The position numbers and the translations under genes are program-made. From JACMNW01 sp031406155 (GTDB lineage Bacteria; Pseudomonadota; Alphaproteobacteria; Rhodobacterales; Rhodobacteraceae), in NCBI GenBank assembly GCA_031406155.1, contig JANOGW010000012.1, forward strand, positions 124,001-188,000: DNA of 64,000 bases, read 5' to 3'. How positions within the stretch are numbered: the stretch's first letter is position 1; each line of letters starts with the position of its first letter. Below the pieces are notes generated by a model. That model did no database searches. It saw only the letters and a program-made list of their open reading frames with translations, and was not told the origin of the DNA. This document shows, one piece after another, positions 52,758 to 61,395 of this stretch.

Positions 52758-53303
52758 GTGAGTTTCGGTCACGACGATGTAGATTGGGTGGCCCTGCTGA
52801 TTGCCGTGCGGGATCGTCAGGACAAGGCGGCGTTTGCGGCGCTGTTTCGGCATTTCGCACCGCGCATCAAGGCGTTCTTGATGAAGTCCGGTGCCAATGC
52901 GGCACTTGCTGAAGAATGCGCGCAAGACGTGATGGCAACGCTTTGGCAAAAGGCGCATTTGTTTGATCCGGGACGGGCGTCGGTGGCGACATGGGTGTTC
53001 ACCATTGCCCGCAACCGCCGCATTGATGCCTTGCGCAAATCGCGCAGGCCCGAACCCGAAGATCTGCCTTGGGGGCCGGAGGCTGGGCCGGACCAGGTCG
53101 AAGTGATGGAAATGCAGCAAGAAACAGATCGTCTTGGTGCTGCGCTTGCCCTTTTGCCTGCAAAACAGCGCGCCCTGATCGAACGCGCCTATTACGGCGA
53201 TCTGACGCATAGCGAGATCGCGAATGAAACCGGTCTGCCGCTTGGCACGATCAAATCCCGCATCAGGCTGGCGCTCGAACGGTTGCGCCACCACATGACT
53301 TGA
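52758..53303 (+). CDS. rpoE: ECF sigma factor RpoE (singlet-oxygen response)
   Basis: 181 residues from a GTG at 52758, chosen because that length matches R. sphaeroides RpoE and GGGAAG precedes it; in-frame ATGs at 52653, 52656, 52683 and 52731 would add up to 35 residues. Sigma region 2: LFRHFAPRIKAFLMKSGA, ASVATWVFTIARNRRIDALRK. Region 4: LPAKQRALIERAYYGDLTHSEIANETGLPLGTIKSRI in order. HPEPEDLPWGPE-type linker present (RRPEPEDLPWGPE). Directs transcription of the divergent operon and itself when ChrR releases it. The chrR start follows within 20 bases. Confidence 0.92.
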   Translation: MSFGHDDVDWVALLIAVRDRQDKAAFAALFRHFAPRIKAFLMKSGANAALAEECAQDVMATLWQKAHLFDPGRASVATWVFTIARNRRIDALRKSRRPEPEDLPWGPEAGPDQVEVMEMQQETDRLGAALALLPAKQRALIERAYYGDLTHSEIANETGLPLGTIKSRIRLALERLRHHMT

Positions 53304-53322
53304 CGTGAAGGCCGAAGACGAC

Positions 53323-53964
53323 ATGACAATAAAGCATCACCTTTCCGATAGCCTGCTGATCGCGTATTCTGCCGGTCAGTTGCCCGAGGCTTTCAACCTT
53401 GTGGTCGCAACCCATGTATCGATGTGCGATGACTGTCGTGCCGCACTTGGTGCATTTGATGCAGTGGGGGGGGGCATGGTGGAAAGCGCGGGCGAGGTGG
53501 CGGTATCGCATGACAGTCTTGCAGCGACGTTGGCATTGATTGCCGCGCAAACACCTGTGGCTGACGCGCCTGCACGGCCCGCCGGTATATTCCCGGTGCC
53601 GCTTGCCAATTATGTCGGCGGTGATCTGGATGCCGTGAAGTGGCGCAGCCTCGGCATGGGTGTGCGGCAGGCCATCCTGCCCACGGCTAAAGGCGCATCG
53701 GTTCGGTTGCTGCACATTCCGGCGGGGCAGGCGATGCCCGATCATGGCCATCGTGGCATGGAATTAACGCTGGTTTTGCAAGGCGCGTTCAGTGACGGCG
53801 TCGGGCGCTACAACCGCGGCGATGTCGATGTGGAAACAGAGGCCACGCGACATACACCCGTGGCCGAGGCTGGTCCGCCCTGCATCTGTCTGTCGGCGAC
53901 AGACGCGCCGCTGCGATTTACCAACTTCGTGCCGCGCATGCTGCAGCCATTGTTCAGGATCTGA
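53323..53964 (+). CDS. chrR: zinc anti-sigma factor ChrR
   Basis: 213 residues from the ATG at 53323, identical in length to R. sphaeroides ChrR. The N-terminal anti-sigma domain has zinc ligands H6, H31, C35 and C38; the C-terminal cupin has H141, H143, E147 and H177. All fall at the same residue numbers as in R. sphaeroides. The N-terminal domain holds RpoE, and the cupin is needed for release after singlet oxygen. A GTG at 53305 is an alternative start. It ends before a pair of hairpins shared with the convergent hutD gene. Confidence 0.95.
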   Translation: MTIKHHLSDSLLIAYSAGQLPEAFNLVVATHVSMCDDCRAALGAFDAVGGGMVESAGEVAVSHDSLAATLALIAAQTPVADAPARPAGIFPVPLANYVGGDLDAVKWRSLGMGVRQAILPTAKGASVRLLHIPAGQAMPDHGHRGMELTLVLQGAFSDGVGRYNRGDVDVETEATRHTPVAEAGPPCICLSATDAPLRFTNFVPRMLQPLFRI

Positions 53965-53971
53965 TCCGGGC

Positions 53972-54036
53972 GATGGGCGAACCCGCGCGGATGCGCGGAA
54001 CCGCCCATCCTACGGGGTTACACCCGTAGGATGGGC
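53972..54036. terminator. overlapping hairpins between chrR and hutD
   Basis: Hairpin A: GATGGGCG (53972) pairs with CGCCCATC (54002-54009), with an inner CCGCGC/GCGCGG stem. Hairpin B: GCCCATCCTACGGG (54003-54016) pairs perfectly with CCCGTAGGATGGGC (54023-54036) around GTTACA. They share GCCCATC and so exclude each other. B overlaps the last codons and the TAG of hutD. Neither has a T run. Confidence 0.7.
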
Positions 54037-54576
54037 AATCTGTCCATCACGCCGGGTGAACAGGCCCACCAGGACGAATGGCCCGCCTGAGAGGTGGACA
54101 GTTTCATCCGTGATGATCAGCTCGTGCTGGCCAACGGTGTGGCTACCCACGCTGCCTGCAGACACAGCAAAAACCGCGATGAATCCGCCCGGTGGCGGGG
54201 CCGCATCGCTGTCCGCCCTTACCCATACGTCAGGCAGGGGCAGCGCGCGCGCCGTCATCACGTTGAAATCTACCGAAGGTGCGGCGACACCCGTTGCCGC
54301 GATCGGCACATCACCCGGGAAAGCGACAGGGCGCAGGGGTGCCGCTGTGATCCGGGTTTGCCCCAACAGACCAAAGCCGGGGCCGCTAATCACGGTCAGG
54401 TTCCGCTCGACTCCCGGGAAGATCGAGAAGGGTCCATCCTCGACAACGCTTGCCATCGACAACCGCCACAGAAGCGTACCGTCTAGGCTGTTTTCGCGGA
54501 TCAGCTCGGTCGTCGTGCCGCGTCCATTGACCCAGGGCATCACGGTATAGTCGGCGGGCGTCAGGTGCCGGATCAT
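54010..54576 (-). CDS. hutD: HutD/Ves family protein
   Basis: 188 residues from the ATG at 54576 (MIRHLTPADYTVMPWVNGRGTTTELIRE pattern, read in order), a cupin-like fold with WRLSMASVVEDGPFSIFPGVERNLTVI. The HutD family accompanies histidine-utilisation genes in some bacteria, and Ves is cold-induced in E. coli; activity is unknown. No hut genes are in the window. Convergent with chrR; its last codons form part of a perfect hairpin. Confidence 0.85.
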   Translation of the reverse strand: MIRHLTPADYTVMPWVNGRGTTTELIRENSLDGTLLWRLSMASVVEDGPFSIFPGVERNLTVISGPGFGLLGQTRITAAPLRPVAFPGDVPIAATGVAAPSVDFNVMTARALPLPDVWVRADSDAAPPPGGFIAVFAVSAGSVGSHTVGQHELIITDETVHLSGGPFVLVGLFTRRDGQIAHPTGVTP

Positions 54577-54583
54577 TGCAAGG

Positions 54584-55744
54584 TCATTCGGCGGCTTGCC
54601 CACCAATAACCGGCACTACTGGCGTTGCCTCCAGTTCCTCGAAATCGAAATTATCCAGCCGCGCCGCGCGTTTGCCGGCCCGTTCGGCGGCGGTGGAAAT
54701 ACCGTCCAGATCGGCGCGCGCCTGATTGAAATGGCTGTTCAGCTTGTCCACCCGTTCGACCACCAGTTCGACATCGCGGTGCAGCATGCGCAGGGTGGAC
54801 CGGATCACCCCGGCCTGTTCGCGCATCCTTGCATCCTTCAGCACCGCCCGCATGGTGTGCAGTGTGGCCATGCAGGTCGTCGGCGACACGATCCAGACCT
54901 TTACACCAAAGCCTTCGCGCACCAGTTCGGGAAAGTTCGCGTGCAACTCGGCATAGACGGCTTCCGAGGGCAGAAACATCAACGCGCCGTCAGCGGTTTC
55001 ACCTTCGACGATGTACTTTTCCGCAATCGCCTTGATGTGGGTCTTCACTGATACCCGAAACATCCGCTGCGCCTCGGCCAACGCAAGCGGCGTCTCGGCA
55101 CGGCGCAAAGCCTCATACGCCTCCAGCGGGAACTTGCTATCGATCACGATCGGCCCCGGTGGGTTGGGCAGGTGGATCAGGCAATCGGCGCGCTTGCCGT
55201 TACCAAGCGTGGCCTGCATGGTGTAGCTATCTTTCGGCAGCGCCTTCAGCACGATATCATTCAGTTGTATCTCGCCAAACGCGCCACGGGTTTGCTTGTT
55301 TGACAAAATATCCTGCAACGACAGAACGTTACCGGACAGCTTTTCTATGTTGGCCTGCGCGCGGTCGATAGTTTCCAGCCGTTGCTGTAATTCACCCAAC
55401 GACCGCGCGGTCCGGGTCGAGGTGCCGGTCAGGCTTTCGGTCATGCCGCGCTGCACTTCGGAAAGCCGCTGTTCCATCACCTTGAGCATCGCCGATTGGC
55501 TGACCGCCTGCGCCTCTGACACATGGCTGAGGCCGCCGGTCAGCCGTTCCTGCCCTTCACCAAGCAACTGCACGCGGTCGCCAAGCCAGCTTAGTTCATT
55601 CATCAGGGGTGCCGCCATCGTGGCAGACCTGCCCGCCGCGCGCAGGATCAGAACCAGCAACAACACCAGCACCAAGACAGACCCGCCAATCAGCAGCACT
55701 TCAGGCGCGTTCCAAGCGTAAGTTTGGCCGAAAAGTGTGATCAT
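54584..55744 (-). CDS. rmuC: DNA recombination protein RmuC
   Basis: 386 residues. N-terminal membrane segment (VLLIGGSVLVLVLLLVLIL), a coiled-coil stretch (about 60-130), then the RmuC nuclease-like core: ILSNKQTRGAFGEIQL, VIDSKFPLEAYEAL, DGALMFLPSEAVYAEL and ARMREQAGVI. RmuC limits recombination of inverted repeats. It overlaps the mutL stop region by four bases, so the two repair genes are probably coupled. Confidence 0.92.
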   Translation of the reverse strand: MITLFGQTYAWNAPEVLLIGGSVLVLVLLLVLILRAAGRSATMAAPLMNELSWLGDRVQLLGEGQERLTGGLSHVSEAQAVSQSAMLKVMEQRLSEVQRGMTESLTGTSTRTARSLGELQQRLETIDRAQANIEKLSGNVLSLQDILSNKQTRGAFGEIQLNDIVLKALPKDSYTMQATLGNGKRADCLIHLPNPPGPIVIDSKFPLEAYEALRRAETPLALAEAQRMFRVSVKTHIKAIAEKYIVEGETADGALMFLPSEAVYAELHANFPELVREGFGVKVWIVSPTTCMATLHTMRAVLKDARMREQAGVIRSTLRMLHRDVELVVERVDKLNSHFNQARADLDGISTAAERAGKRAARLDNFDFEELEATPVVPVIGGQAAE

Positions 55745-57552
55745 CTGCGTCCGAACAGCCGTTCGATATCGGCCAGTTTAAGTTCTACATAGGTCGGTCG
55801 CCCGTGGTTGCATTGCCCCGATAGCGGCGTCGCCTCCATCTCGCGCAGCAGGGCGTTCATTTCCTCGGCGCGCATCTGGCGGCCGGAGCGTACCGATCCA
55901 TGGCAGGCCATGCGCGACAGAACCGCATCCATCTGACTTTGCAGGCGGCTGCTATCCCCCAGATCGGTCAGATCATCGAGGATGTCGCGGATCAGGGCGG
56001 TGGCATCGACGCGCCCCAGGATCGCAGGGGTTTCACGTACCGCGATGGCGCTGCCGCCGAACGCCTCGATAACTAGGCCAAGGGCGGCAAAATCATCTGC
56101 CATGTCCAAAATACGGGCGGCATCCAGCGGGGAAAGATCGATGATTTCGGGGATCAGCAGGGCTTGCGACGCAATCCCCGCACCATCGCGTTGCGCCTTC
56201 AGGCGTTCATACACCAGCCGTTCATGGGCCGCGTGTTGATCGACGATCACCATGCCGTTGGCGGTTTGCGCGATGATGTAGTTCTGATGCACCTGCGCGC
56301 GGGCAGCCCCCAAAGGCAGTGCCTCGGCGTCCGTGGCCAGTGTCGGCGCTTCGTAGCGGGCCGACGGGGCTTCGGCAAAGCCCGGCGCTTGGAATTGATA
56401 GGCGCGGGCAAGGGCAGGCTGCGAGGGGCGGTCCATCTGGTAAATGCGCGCCTCGGACCGGAAGGCTTGCACAGTTTCGCCTGCCACGGTGGTGGATGCG
56501 CGGTGGCCAGCCCCCGCCAAAGCCTGCCGCAGGGCCGATATGATCAGGCCGCGCGCCGCTGCGGGTTCGCGAAACCGCACTTCGGATTTGGCTGGATGCA
56601 CGTTCACATCCACCCGTTCGGGATCGCAGATAAGGTTCAGCACGGCGGCTGGGTGACGATCACGCGACAGTACATCCATATAGGCGGCACGCAGCGCGCC
56701 AAACAGCATGCGGTCCAGCACGGGGCGGCCGTTCACGAACAGGAACTGCGCGGCAGACGACCCACGCGAATAGGTGGGCAGGGCAGCGTAGCCGACAAGG
56801 TGCAGCCCATCGGTGCCTGCATCAATGCGCAGGGCGTTCTCGGCAAATTCCGCGCCCAGAACCTGAGACAGCCGCCCATGCAGCGCATCGAACATATCGC
56901 CAGACATCGGATCGGCGCGAAACACCACCCGCCCTTCGCCACCGCCGGACACATCGCGCAGGGTGAACCCGACATGTGGCTCGGCCATCGCCAGCCGCTT
57001 GATCACGTCCCCTATCGCCTGCGCTTCGGCCCTGTCGGTGCGCATGAATTTCAGCCGCGCCGGCGTGGCATAGAACAGATCGCGCAGATCGACCACAGTA
57101 CCACGGGTCAGCGCGGCGGGGCGCACCTGCCCCATACGGCCGCCTTCCACCGTCAGGCTGACGCCATCGGCACCTTTCGCACGCGAGGTGATGGTCAACC
57201 GTCCCACGGCACCCAATGACGGCAGCGCCTCACCCCGGAACCCGAACGAGCGGATGTTCAACAAATCGGAGCCGTCGATTTTCGAGGTCGCATGTCGGGC
57301 CAGCGCAAGCGGCAGATCGCCCCCCGTCATGCCGCAACCATCATCCACCACGCGGATCAGGGTCTTGCCACCATCCGCGTAATCGACCGAAATGCGCGTG
57401 GCGCCCGCATCAAGGGCGTTTTCCACCAGTTCCTTGACGGCAGATGCAGGTCGTTCCACCACCTCGCCCGCCGCTATCCGGTTCACGGCGGCTTCGTCAA
57501 GCTGCCGGATCACCGGGCGTGGTGCATGTATATGGGTGGCCTCTGCGTTCAT
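55741..57552 (-). CDS. mutL: DNA mismatch repair protein MutL
   Basis: 603 residues. GHKL ATPase motifs: RIAAGEVVERPASAVKEL, ENALDAGA, DDGCGM and FRGEALPSLG. The C-terminal domain retains DQHAAHERLVYE, that is DQHA(X)2E(X)4E, with ACHGSVRSG and CNHGRPT, so this MutL is of the endonuclease type rather than the E. coli type that works with MutH. It couples to rmuC by a four-base overlap. Confidence 0.95.
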   Translation of the reverse strand: MNAEATHIHAPRPVIRQLDEAAVNRIAAGEVVERPASAVKELVENALDAGATRISVDYADGGKTLIRVVDDGCGMTGGDLPLALARHATSKIDGSDLLNIRSFGFRGEALPSLGAVGRLTITSRAKGADGVSLTVEGGRMGQVRPAALTRGTVVDLRDLFYATPARLKFMRTDRAEAQAIGDVIKRLAMAEPHVGFTLRDVSGGGEGRVVFRADPMSGDMFDALHGRLSQVLGAEFAENALRIDAGTDGLHLVGYAALPTYSRGSSAAQFLFVNGRPVLDRMLFGALRAAYMDVLSRDRHPAAVLNLICDPERVDVNVHPAKSEVRFREPAAARGLIISALRQALAGAGHRASTTVAGETVQAFRSEARIYQMDRPSQPALARAYQFQAPGFAEAPSARYEAPTLATDAEALPLGAARAQVHQNYIIAQTANGMVIVDQHAAHERLVYERLKAQRDGAGIASQALLIPEIIDLSPLDAARILDMADDFAALGLVIEAFGGSAIAVRETPAILGRVDATALIRDILDDLTDLGDSSRLQSQMDAVLSRMACHGSVRSGRQMRAEEMNALLREMEATPLSGQCNHGRPTYVELKLADIERLFGRR

Positions 57553-57603
57553 CCCACCATGGCTAGCATGGCCGCGCCGATTCTGCCAGCGGTGGCGACG
57601 GCG

Positions 57604-58908
57604 TCAGTCCGTCGGAGCGACGCCCGCAGGCTGGCCCACAACGACAAAATGCAAATCGTCCGGCTGCAGCAATCGGGCGGCCACACGCTTGACGTCATCT
57701 TCGGTCACAGCCTCGATCTGCGCGTTTCGGGTGATGGCGTAGTCGATCGGCAGGTCCTGCATCTGCAGGCCGACCAGCAGTTGTGCGATCTGACCATTGC
57801 CATCAAACCGCAGCGGGTAAGACCCGGTCAGATAGGTTTTGGTGGCGGCGAGTTCTTCTTTCGTCACGCCTTGTGCGGCCATTTTCGCCCATTCATCGCG
57901 CACCACCTGAATGGCCTCGGCCACCTTTTCATTGGCCGATGCGAACTGCCCAATCATCATTTCGGCCCGGTCCATTGGTGCCAGATACGTGCTGATACCA
58001 TAGGTCAAGCCGCGCTTTTCGCGCACCTCGGTCATCAGCCGCGCGGTGAAACGCCCGCCGCCCAAAATCTCGTTCAGGATGAAGGCGGCAAAGAAATCAG
58101 GGTCTTCGCGCTTGATGCCCAGCTGGCCGAACAGCACGGTGGATTGCGGCGTCGGGAAATCCTTTATCGTGACACCCCCGGTCAGGGCCCACTCCGCGCG
58201 CGGCGGTAAGGGTGTGCCTGCGGCGGGCAGTTCGCCCAGCAATTCGTCCAGCAGCGTGCCCAGATCGGCGGGCGAAATATCACCCGCGGCGGCAACATAG
58301 ATCCGGTCGCGCGCCAAAGCCCCCTTGTGGGCGGCAACGATGTCGTCCCGAGTCAGTGCGGTAACACTTTCAACCGTGCCATCGCCCGAACTTCCGTAGG
58401 GATGGTCGGAAAATGCCAGCAGATTGAACGCATCGCCAGCAAGCGTATCGGGGTTTTTTTCGTCTGCACGTAAGCCGGTCAGCACCTGCCCGCGCACCCG
58501 TTCCACCGCAACGGCGTCAAACCGGGGGGCTATGATGGCCTGCCGCAGCAAAGCCATCGACGCATCCCGGTTTGCCGTCAGGAACTTGGCGGACACACCG
58601 ACCGAATCCGCACTGGACCTGAAGCGCAATTCCGTCGCCAGACTGTCGCGTGCCGCAGCAAAACTTTGGGCGTCCAGATCGCCCGCGCCTTCCTCGATCA
58701 GCGCCGTCATCAGATTGATCGCACCGCGTTTGCCCGGTGCATCCAGCGAGGTGCCGCCGCGAAACTGAATCTCCAGCGCGGTAAAGGGAATGCCGCTGTC
58801 CTGCACCAGCCAGGCCGTTATGCCGCCCGGCGACGTGACGGGAACGATCTTAATGTCCGCCTGCACTGGCATCGCCAGCAGGATCAGGGCCAAGGCAAGC
58901 CGGATCAT
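57604..58908 (-). CDS. M16 family peptidase-like protein, inactive subunit
   Basis: 434 residues. Signal peptide (MIRLALALILLAMPVQA) and the M16 fold, but the zinc motif HxxEH is replaced (GKRGAINLMTALIEEG), so it should lack catalysis. The C-terminal half has TYGISTYLAPMDRAEMMIGQF. Paired directly after the active M16 gene with a four-base overlap (ATGA); such active/inactive pairs form heterodimers like mitochondrial processing peptidase. Probably periplasmic. Confidence 0.9.
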   Translation of the reverse strand: MIRLALALILLAMPVQADIKIVPVTSPGGITAWLVQDSGIPFTALEIQFRGGTSLDAPGKRGAINLMTALIEEGAGDLDAQSFAAARDSLATELRFRSSADSVGVSAKFLTANRDASMALLRQAIIAPRFDAVAVERVRGQVLTGLRADEKNPDTLAGDAFNLLAFSDHPYGSSGDGTVESVTALTRDDIVAAHKGALARDRIYVAAAGDISPADLGTLLDELLGELPAAGTPLPPRAEWALTGGVTIKDFPTPQSTVLFGQLGIKREDPDFFAAFILNEILGGGRFTARLMTEVREKRGLTYGISTYLAPMDRAEMMIGQFASANEKVAEAIQVVRDEWAKMAAQGVTKEELAATKTYLTGSYPLRFDGNGQIAQLLVGLQMQDLPIDYAITRNAQIEAVTEDDVKRVAARLLQPDDLHFVVVGQPAGVAPTD

Positions 58909-60245
58909 TGCGCATCCTCTTCGGTTTTCATCAACCAGCCGGTCACGGCATTACGTTTGTCGAACACTTCGACCGCCGCTGCCATCACGTCTTCCACGGT
59001 AACAGCCTGCAAGACATCGGGCCAGGCCTGCACGTCTTCGATCGACAGACCGATCGCCAATGCCTCGCCGTAGGTATTGGCCAGACCGCTGACGTTGTCG
59101 CGGGCATAGATGTTTTCAGCGGCGATCTGCGTCTTGATGCGGGCAAAAGCATCAGGCTCGACCCCGTCTTTGAGAAACTTCGCGATGACGTCGTCCATCG
59201 CGGTTTCGGCAGCTTGCAGGCTGATCCCCGGCAATGGCACGAGGGCCAGACCAAAGGTTGCGCTGTCAAGCGAGGTGCCGTCGTAATAGGCGGTCGAGTA
59301 CACGGCGGTCTGGGTGTCGAACTGCAACGCACGCGCCAGAACCGACGTCGTGCCACTGCCGCCCAGCACCTGCGCCAGTATCACCAGTGCCGCCGCCTTT
59401 TTCTGATCGCCGGTGTTGCGTTCGGGGGCAAGATAGGTACGCGAGACATAGGGCTGTGACACCCGGTCATCGGTCAGCGCGATGCGCCGTTCCGCAAGTT
59501 GGGATGGTTCAGTCGGGCGCTGGCGCGGGGTCAGGCCGGCGGTCGGCTTCAACGCGCCATAATGCGTCTCGGCCAGTTTGCGTACATCGTCGGGCAGCAC
59601 GTCACCGGCCACTACCAGTATCGCATTGTTCGGCGCATAAAAGCGTTCGTACCATTCCAGCGCATCGGTGCGCGAAAGCGTCTCCATCTCGTGCCGCCAA
59701 CCGATGATCGGCACGCCGTAGCGCAGGTTCTGGTACAGTGCGGCATTGACCTGTTCGTTCATCAGCGCGCCCGGGTCGGAATCGGTGCGCTGGCTGCGTT
59801 CTTCCAGGATCACTTCGCGTTCGGTCAGCACATCGGCCTCTGACAGGACCAGATCGCGCATGCGGTCGGCCTCCAGCTTCATCATCAGATCAAGGCGATC
59901 TGCGGCGATGCGTTGAAAATACGCGGTATAATCCCAGCTGGTGAAGGCATTGTCTGTGCCGCCCTGTGCCTCGACAATCGCGGAAAATTCGCCGGGTCCA
60001 ATATCATCGGTGCCCTTGAACATCAGGTGTTCCAGAAAATGCGCGATGCCGGACTTGCCGGGCATTTCGTCCGCCGACCCCGCACGATACCACATCATGT
60101 GGGTCACGACCGGGGCGCGATGGTCCTCGATCACCACCACATCAAGGCCATTTTCAAGCTGAAAGGCAGTGACGGTATCCGCCTGCGCGGAGGTGGTCAA
60201 AATGACAAAGGCAAAAATGCTGCCAAGGCGGCGTCGCATGAACAT
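58905..60245 (-). CDS. M16 family zinc metallopeptidase, active subunit
   Basis: 446 residues, exported (signal FAFVILTTSAQA). The inverted zinc motif HFLEH is at residues 69-73 (SGIAHFLEHLMFKGT), with the distal glutamate in LTEREVILEERSQR about 75 residues on. GVPIIGWRHEMETL and NAILVVAGD are further M16 marks. Partner of the following inactive M16 protein. Substrate unknown; periplasmic protein turnover is likely. Confidence 0.93.
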   Translation of the reverse strand: MFMRRRLGSIFAFVILTTSAQADTVTAFQLENGLDVVVIEDHRAPVVTHMMWYRAGSADEMPGKSGIAHFLEHLMFKGTDDIGPGEFSAIVEAQGGTDNAFTSWDYTAYFQRIAADRLDLMMKLEADRMRDLVLSEADVLTEREVILEERSQRTDSDPGALMNEQVNAALYQNLRYGVPIIGWRHEMETLSRTDALEWYERFYAPNNAILVVAGDVLPDDVRKLAETHYGALKPTAGLTPRQRPTEPSQLAERRIALTDDRVSQPYVSRTYLAPERNTGDQKKAAALVILAQVLGGSGTTSVLARALQFDTQTAVYSTAYYDGTSLDSATFGLALVPLPGISLQAAETAMDDVIAKFLKDGVEPDAFARIKTQIAAENIYARDNVSGLANTYGEALAIGLSIEDVQAWPDVLQAVTVEDVMAAAVEVFDKRNAVTGWLMKTEEDAQ

Positions 60246-60314
60246 CTCCCGGTATATCTATGTAGGCAGCTATTTCCGGCGGGGCCGCATTCAAGGCCTG
60301 CCACGCAGTTGTGA

Positions 60315-60845
60315 CTATTCGCCTCGGTTCGGTGGCGGCGCAGAGGGCGTGCGCAGACCCGCCCTGCGCCAACGCAGCAATTCCGCGTGTTGATCCAGCG
60401 ACTGCTTCTTGTAGGCCCTGAAATAGACATTCAGATTGAAAATTCGCTCCAGCACCCGGCCGTTGTTCTTGCGCCGATATTCCAGATCCTCGGCCGCCAG
60501 CGTTTCACGAATGCCGGCAGTGACGCCGTAGCGTGATCCGTGATTGACCAAGGCACTGTCAGCCGCCGGGATGCCGCCTGCCGCGCGTGGGTTGCCGCCG
60601 AGGGCCACAATGGCATCCGCAATCGGGGTCGGATCGGTCAGGTTGCTGCCGCCCAGCGTGGGTTCCGGCAAGGCGGTCAGGTCTTCCGGCAATTCCAGTG
60701 CTTTTGGTGGCAGGATGCTGAATTCATCGGGCCCGTTGGTAGAGGACCGCAGGTTCATCAGGCTCGGCACTTTGTCGCTGCCGCAAGCCGCAAGCGCCAG
60801 CATTGCCGCCATTGCGACCGCCAATGCGCTTCGATTTGCCTGCAT
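60315..60845 (-). CDS. DUF3035 family lipoprotein
   Basis: 176 residues from the ATG at 60845, with GGGAG upstream; a GTG at 60860 is possible. Signal with lipobox LALAAC (cysteine about 21), then LRSSTNGPDEFSILPPKALELPEDLTALPEPTLGG in family order, and a C-terminal helical segment ending in EFLRWRR-like ELLRWRRAG. DUF3035 proteins are alphaproteobacterial; some appear with the Bam complex, but no role is assigned here. It lies between lspA and the M16 pair. Confidence 0.87.
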   Translation of the reverse strand: MQANRSALAVAMAAMLALAACGSDKVPSLMNLRSSTNGPDEFSILPPKALELPEDLTALPEPTLGGSNLTDPTPIADAIVALGGNPRAAGGIPAADSALVNHGSRYGVTAGIRETLAAEDLEYRRKNNGRVLERIFNLNVYFRAYKKQSLDQHAELLRWRRAGLRTPSAPPPNRGE

Positions 60846-60899
60846 CCCGAAAACTCCCACACCTGTTCGTATTGTCTTTAACGCAAGAACTTCGCCCCG

Positions 60900-61394
60900 T
60901 CACGGAGTCTTTGAACGCTTTGTGCCCTGATCCGGACTGCGCCCTGAAAAGATCACCAAACCGATTGCACCCGCGAAGATAGCGATATCGGCGATGTTGA
61001 AAGCATAGGGATTTTCGATGCCGCAGCAGGACATGTTCAGAAAATCGGCCACGGCACCATACGCCACGCGGTCCACCACATTGCCAAACGCGCCGCCGAT
61101 CAACAGACCCGCTGCGATCTGCACGAGCTTGGAGGAGGCCTCGCGCTGCGCCCAAAGCCAGACCCAGGCCGATATCGCCAGTGCCACGGCGATCAGCACC
61201 CAGCGCATGACATCGGCATCGTGGGAAAACAATCCAAAGTTGACGCCAGTGTTCCATGCCATGCGAAAGGTCAGATAGGGCGGGATCACGTCGATCACGC
61301 CGACATCAATCAGCCGCAGGCCGAAGACCACGCCCAGCTTGGTGGCCTGATCCAATGCAAAGGTGGCGAGAAGGGTCCAGATCGCGATCCGCAT
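60900..61394 (-). CDS. lspA: lipoprotein signal peptidase (signal peptidase II)
   Basis: 164 residues from the ATG at 61394 (MRIAIWTLLATFALDQATK), one base after the purH stop. Four membrane helices. The catalytic aspartates are D117 (GAVADFLNM) and D136 (AFNIADIAIF); WNTGVNFG and GGAFGNVVDR are also conserved. Removes signal peptides from prolipoproteins, including the several lipoproteins of this window. Frame is open upstream into purH, but the homology starts at 61394. Confidence 0.95.
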   Translation of the reverse strand: MRIAIWTLLATFALDQATKLGVVFGLRLIDVGVIDVIPPYLTFRMAWNTGVNFGLFSHDADVMRWVLIAVALAISAWVWLWAQREASSKLVQIAAGLLIGGAFGNVVDRVAYGAVADFLNMSCCGIENPYAFNIADIAIFAGAIGLVIFSGRSPDQGTKRSKTP

Positions 61395-61395
61395 G

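Noticed and set aside
56164..57219. 351-residue open frame on the plus strand
   Set aside because: Antisense to mutL, whose motifs are complete; no independent support.
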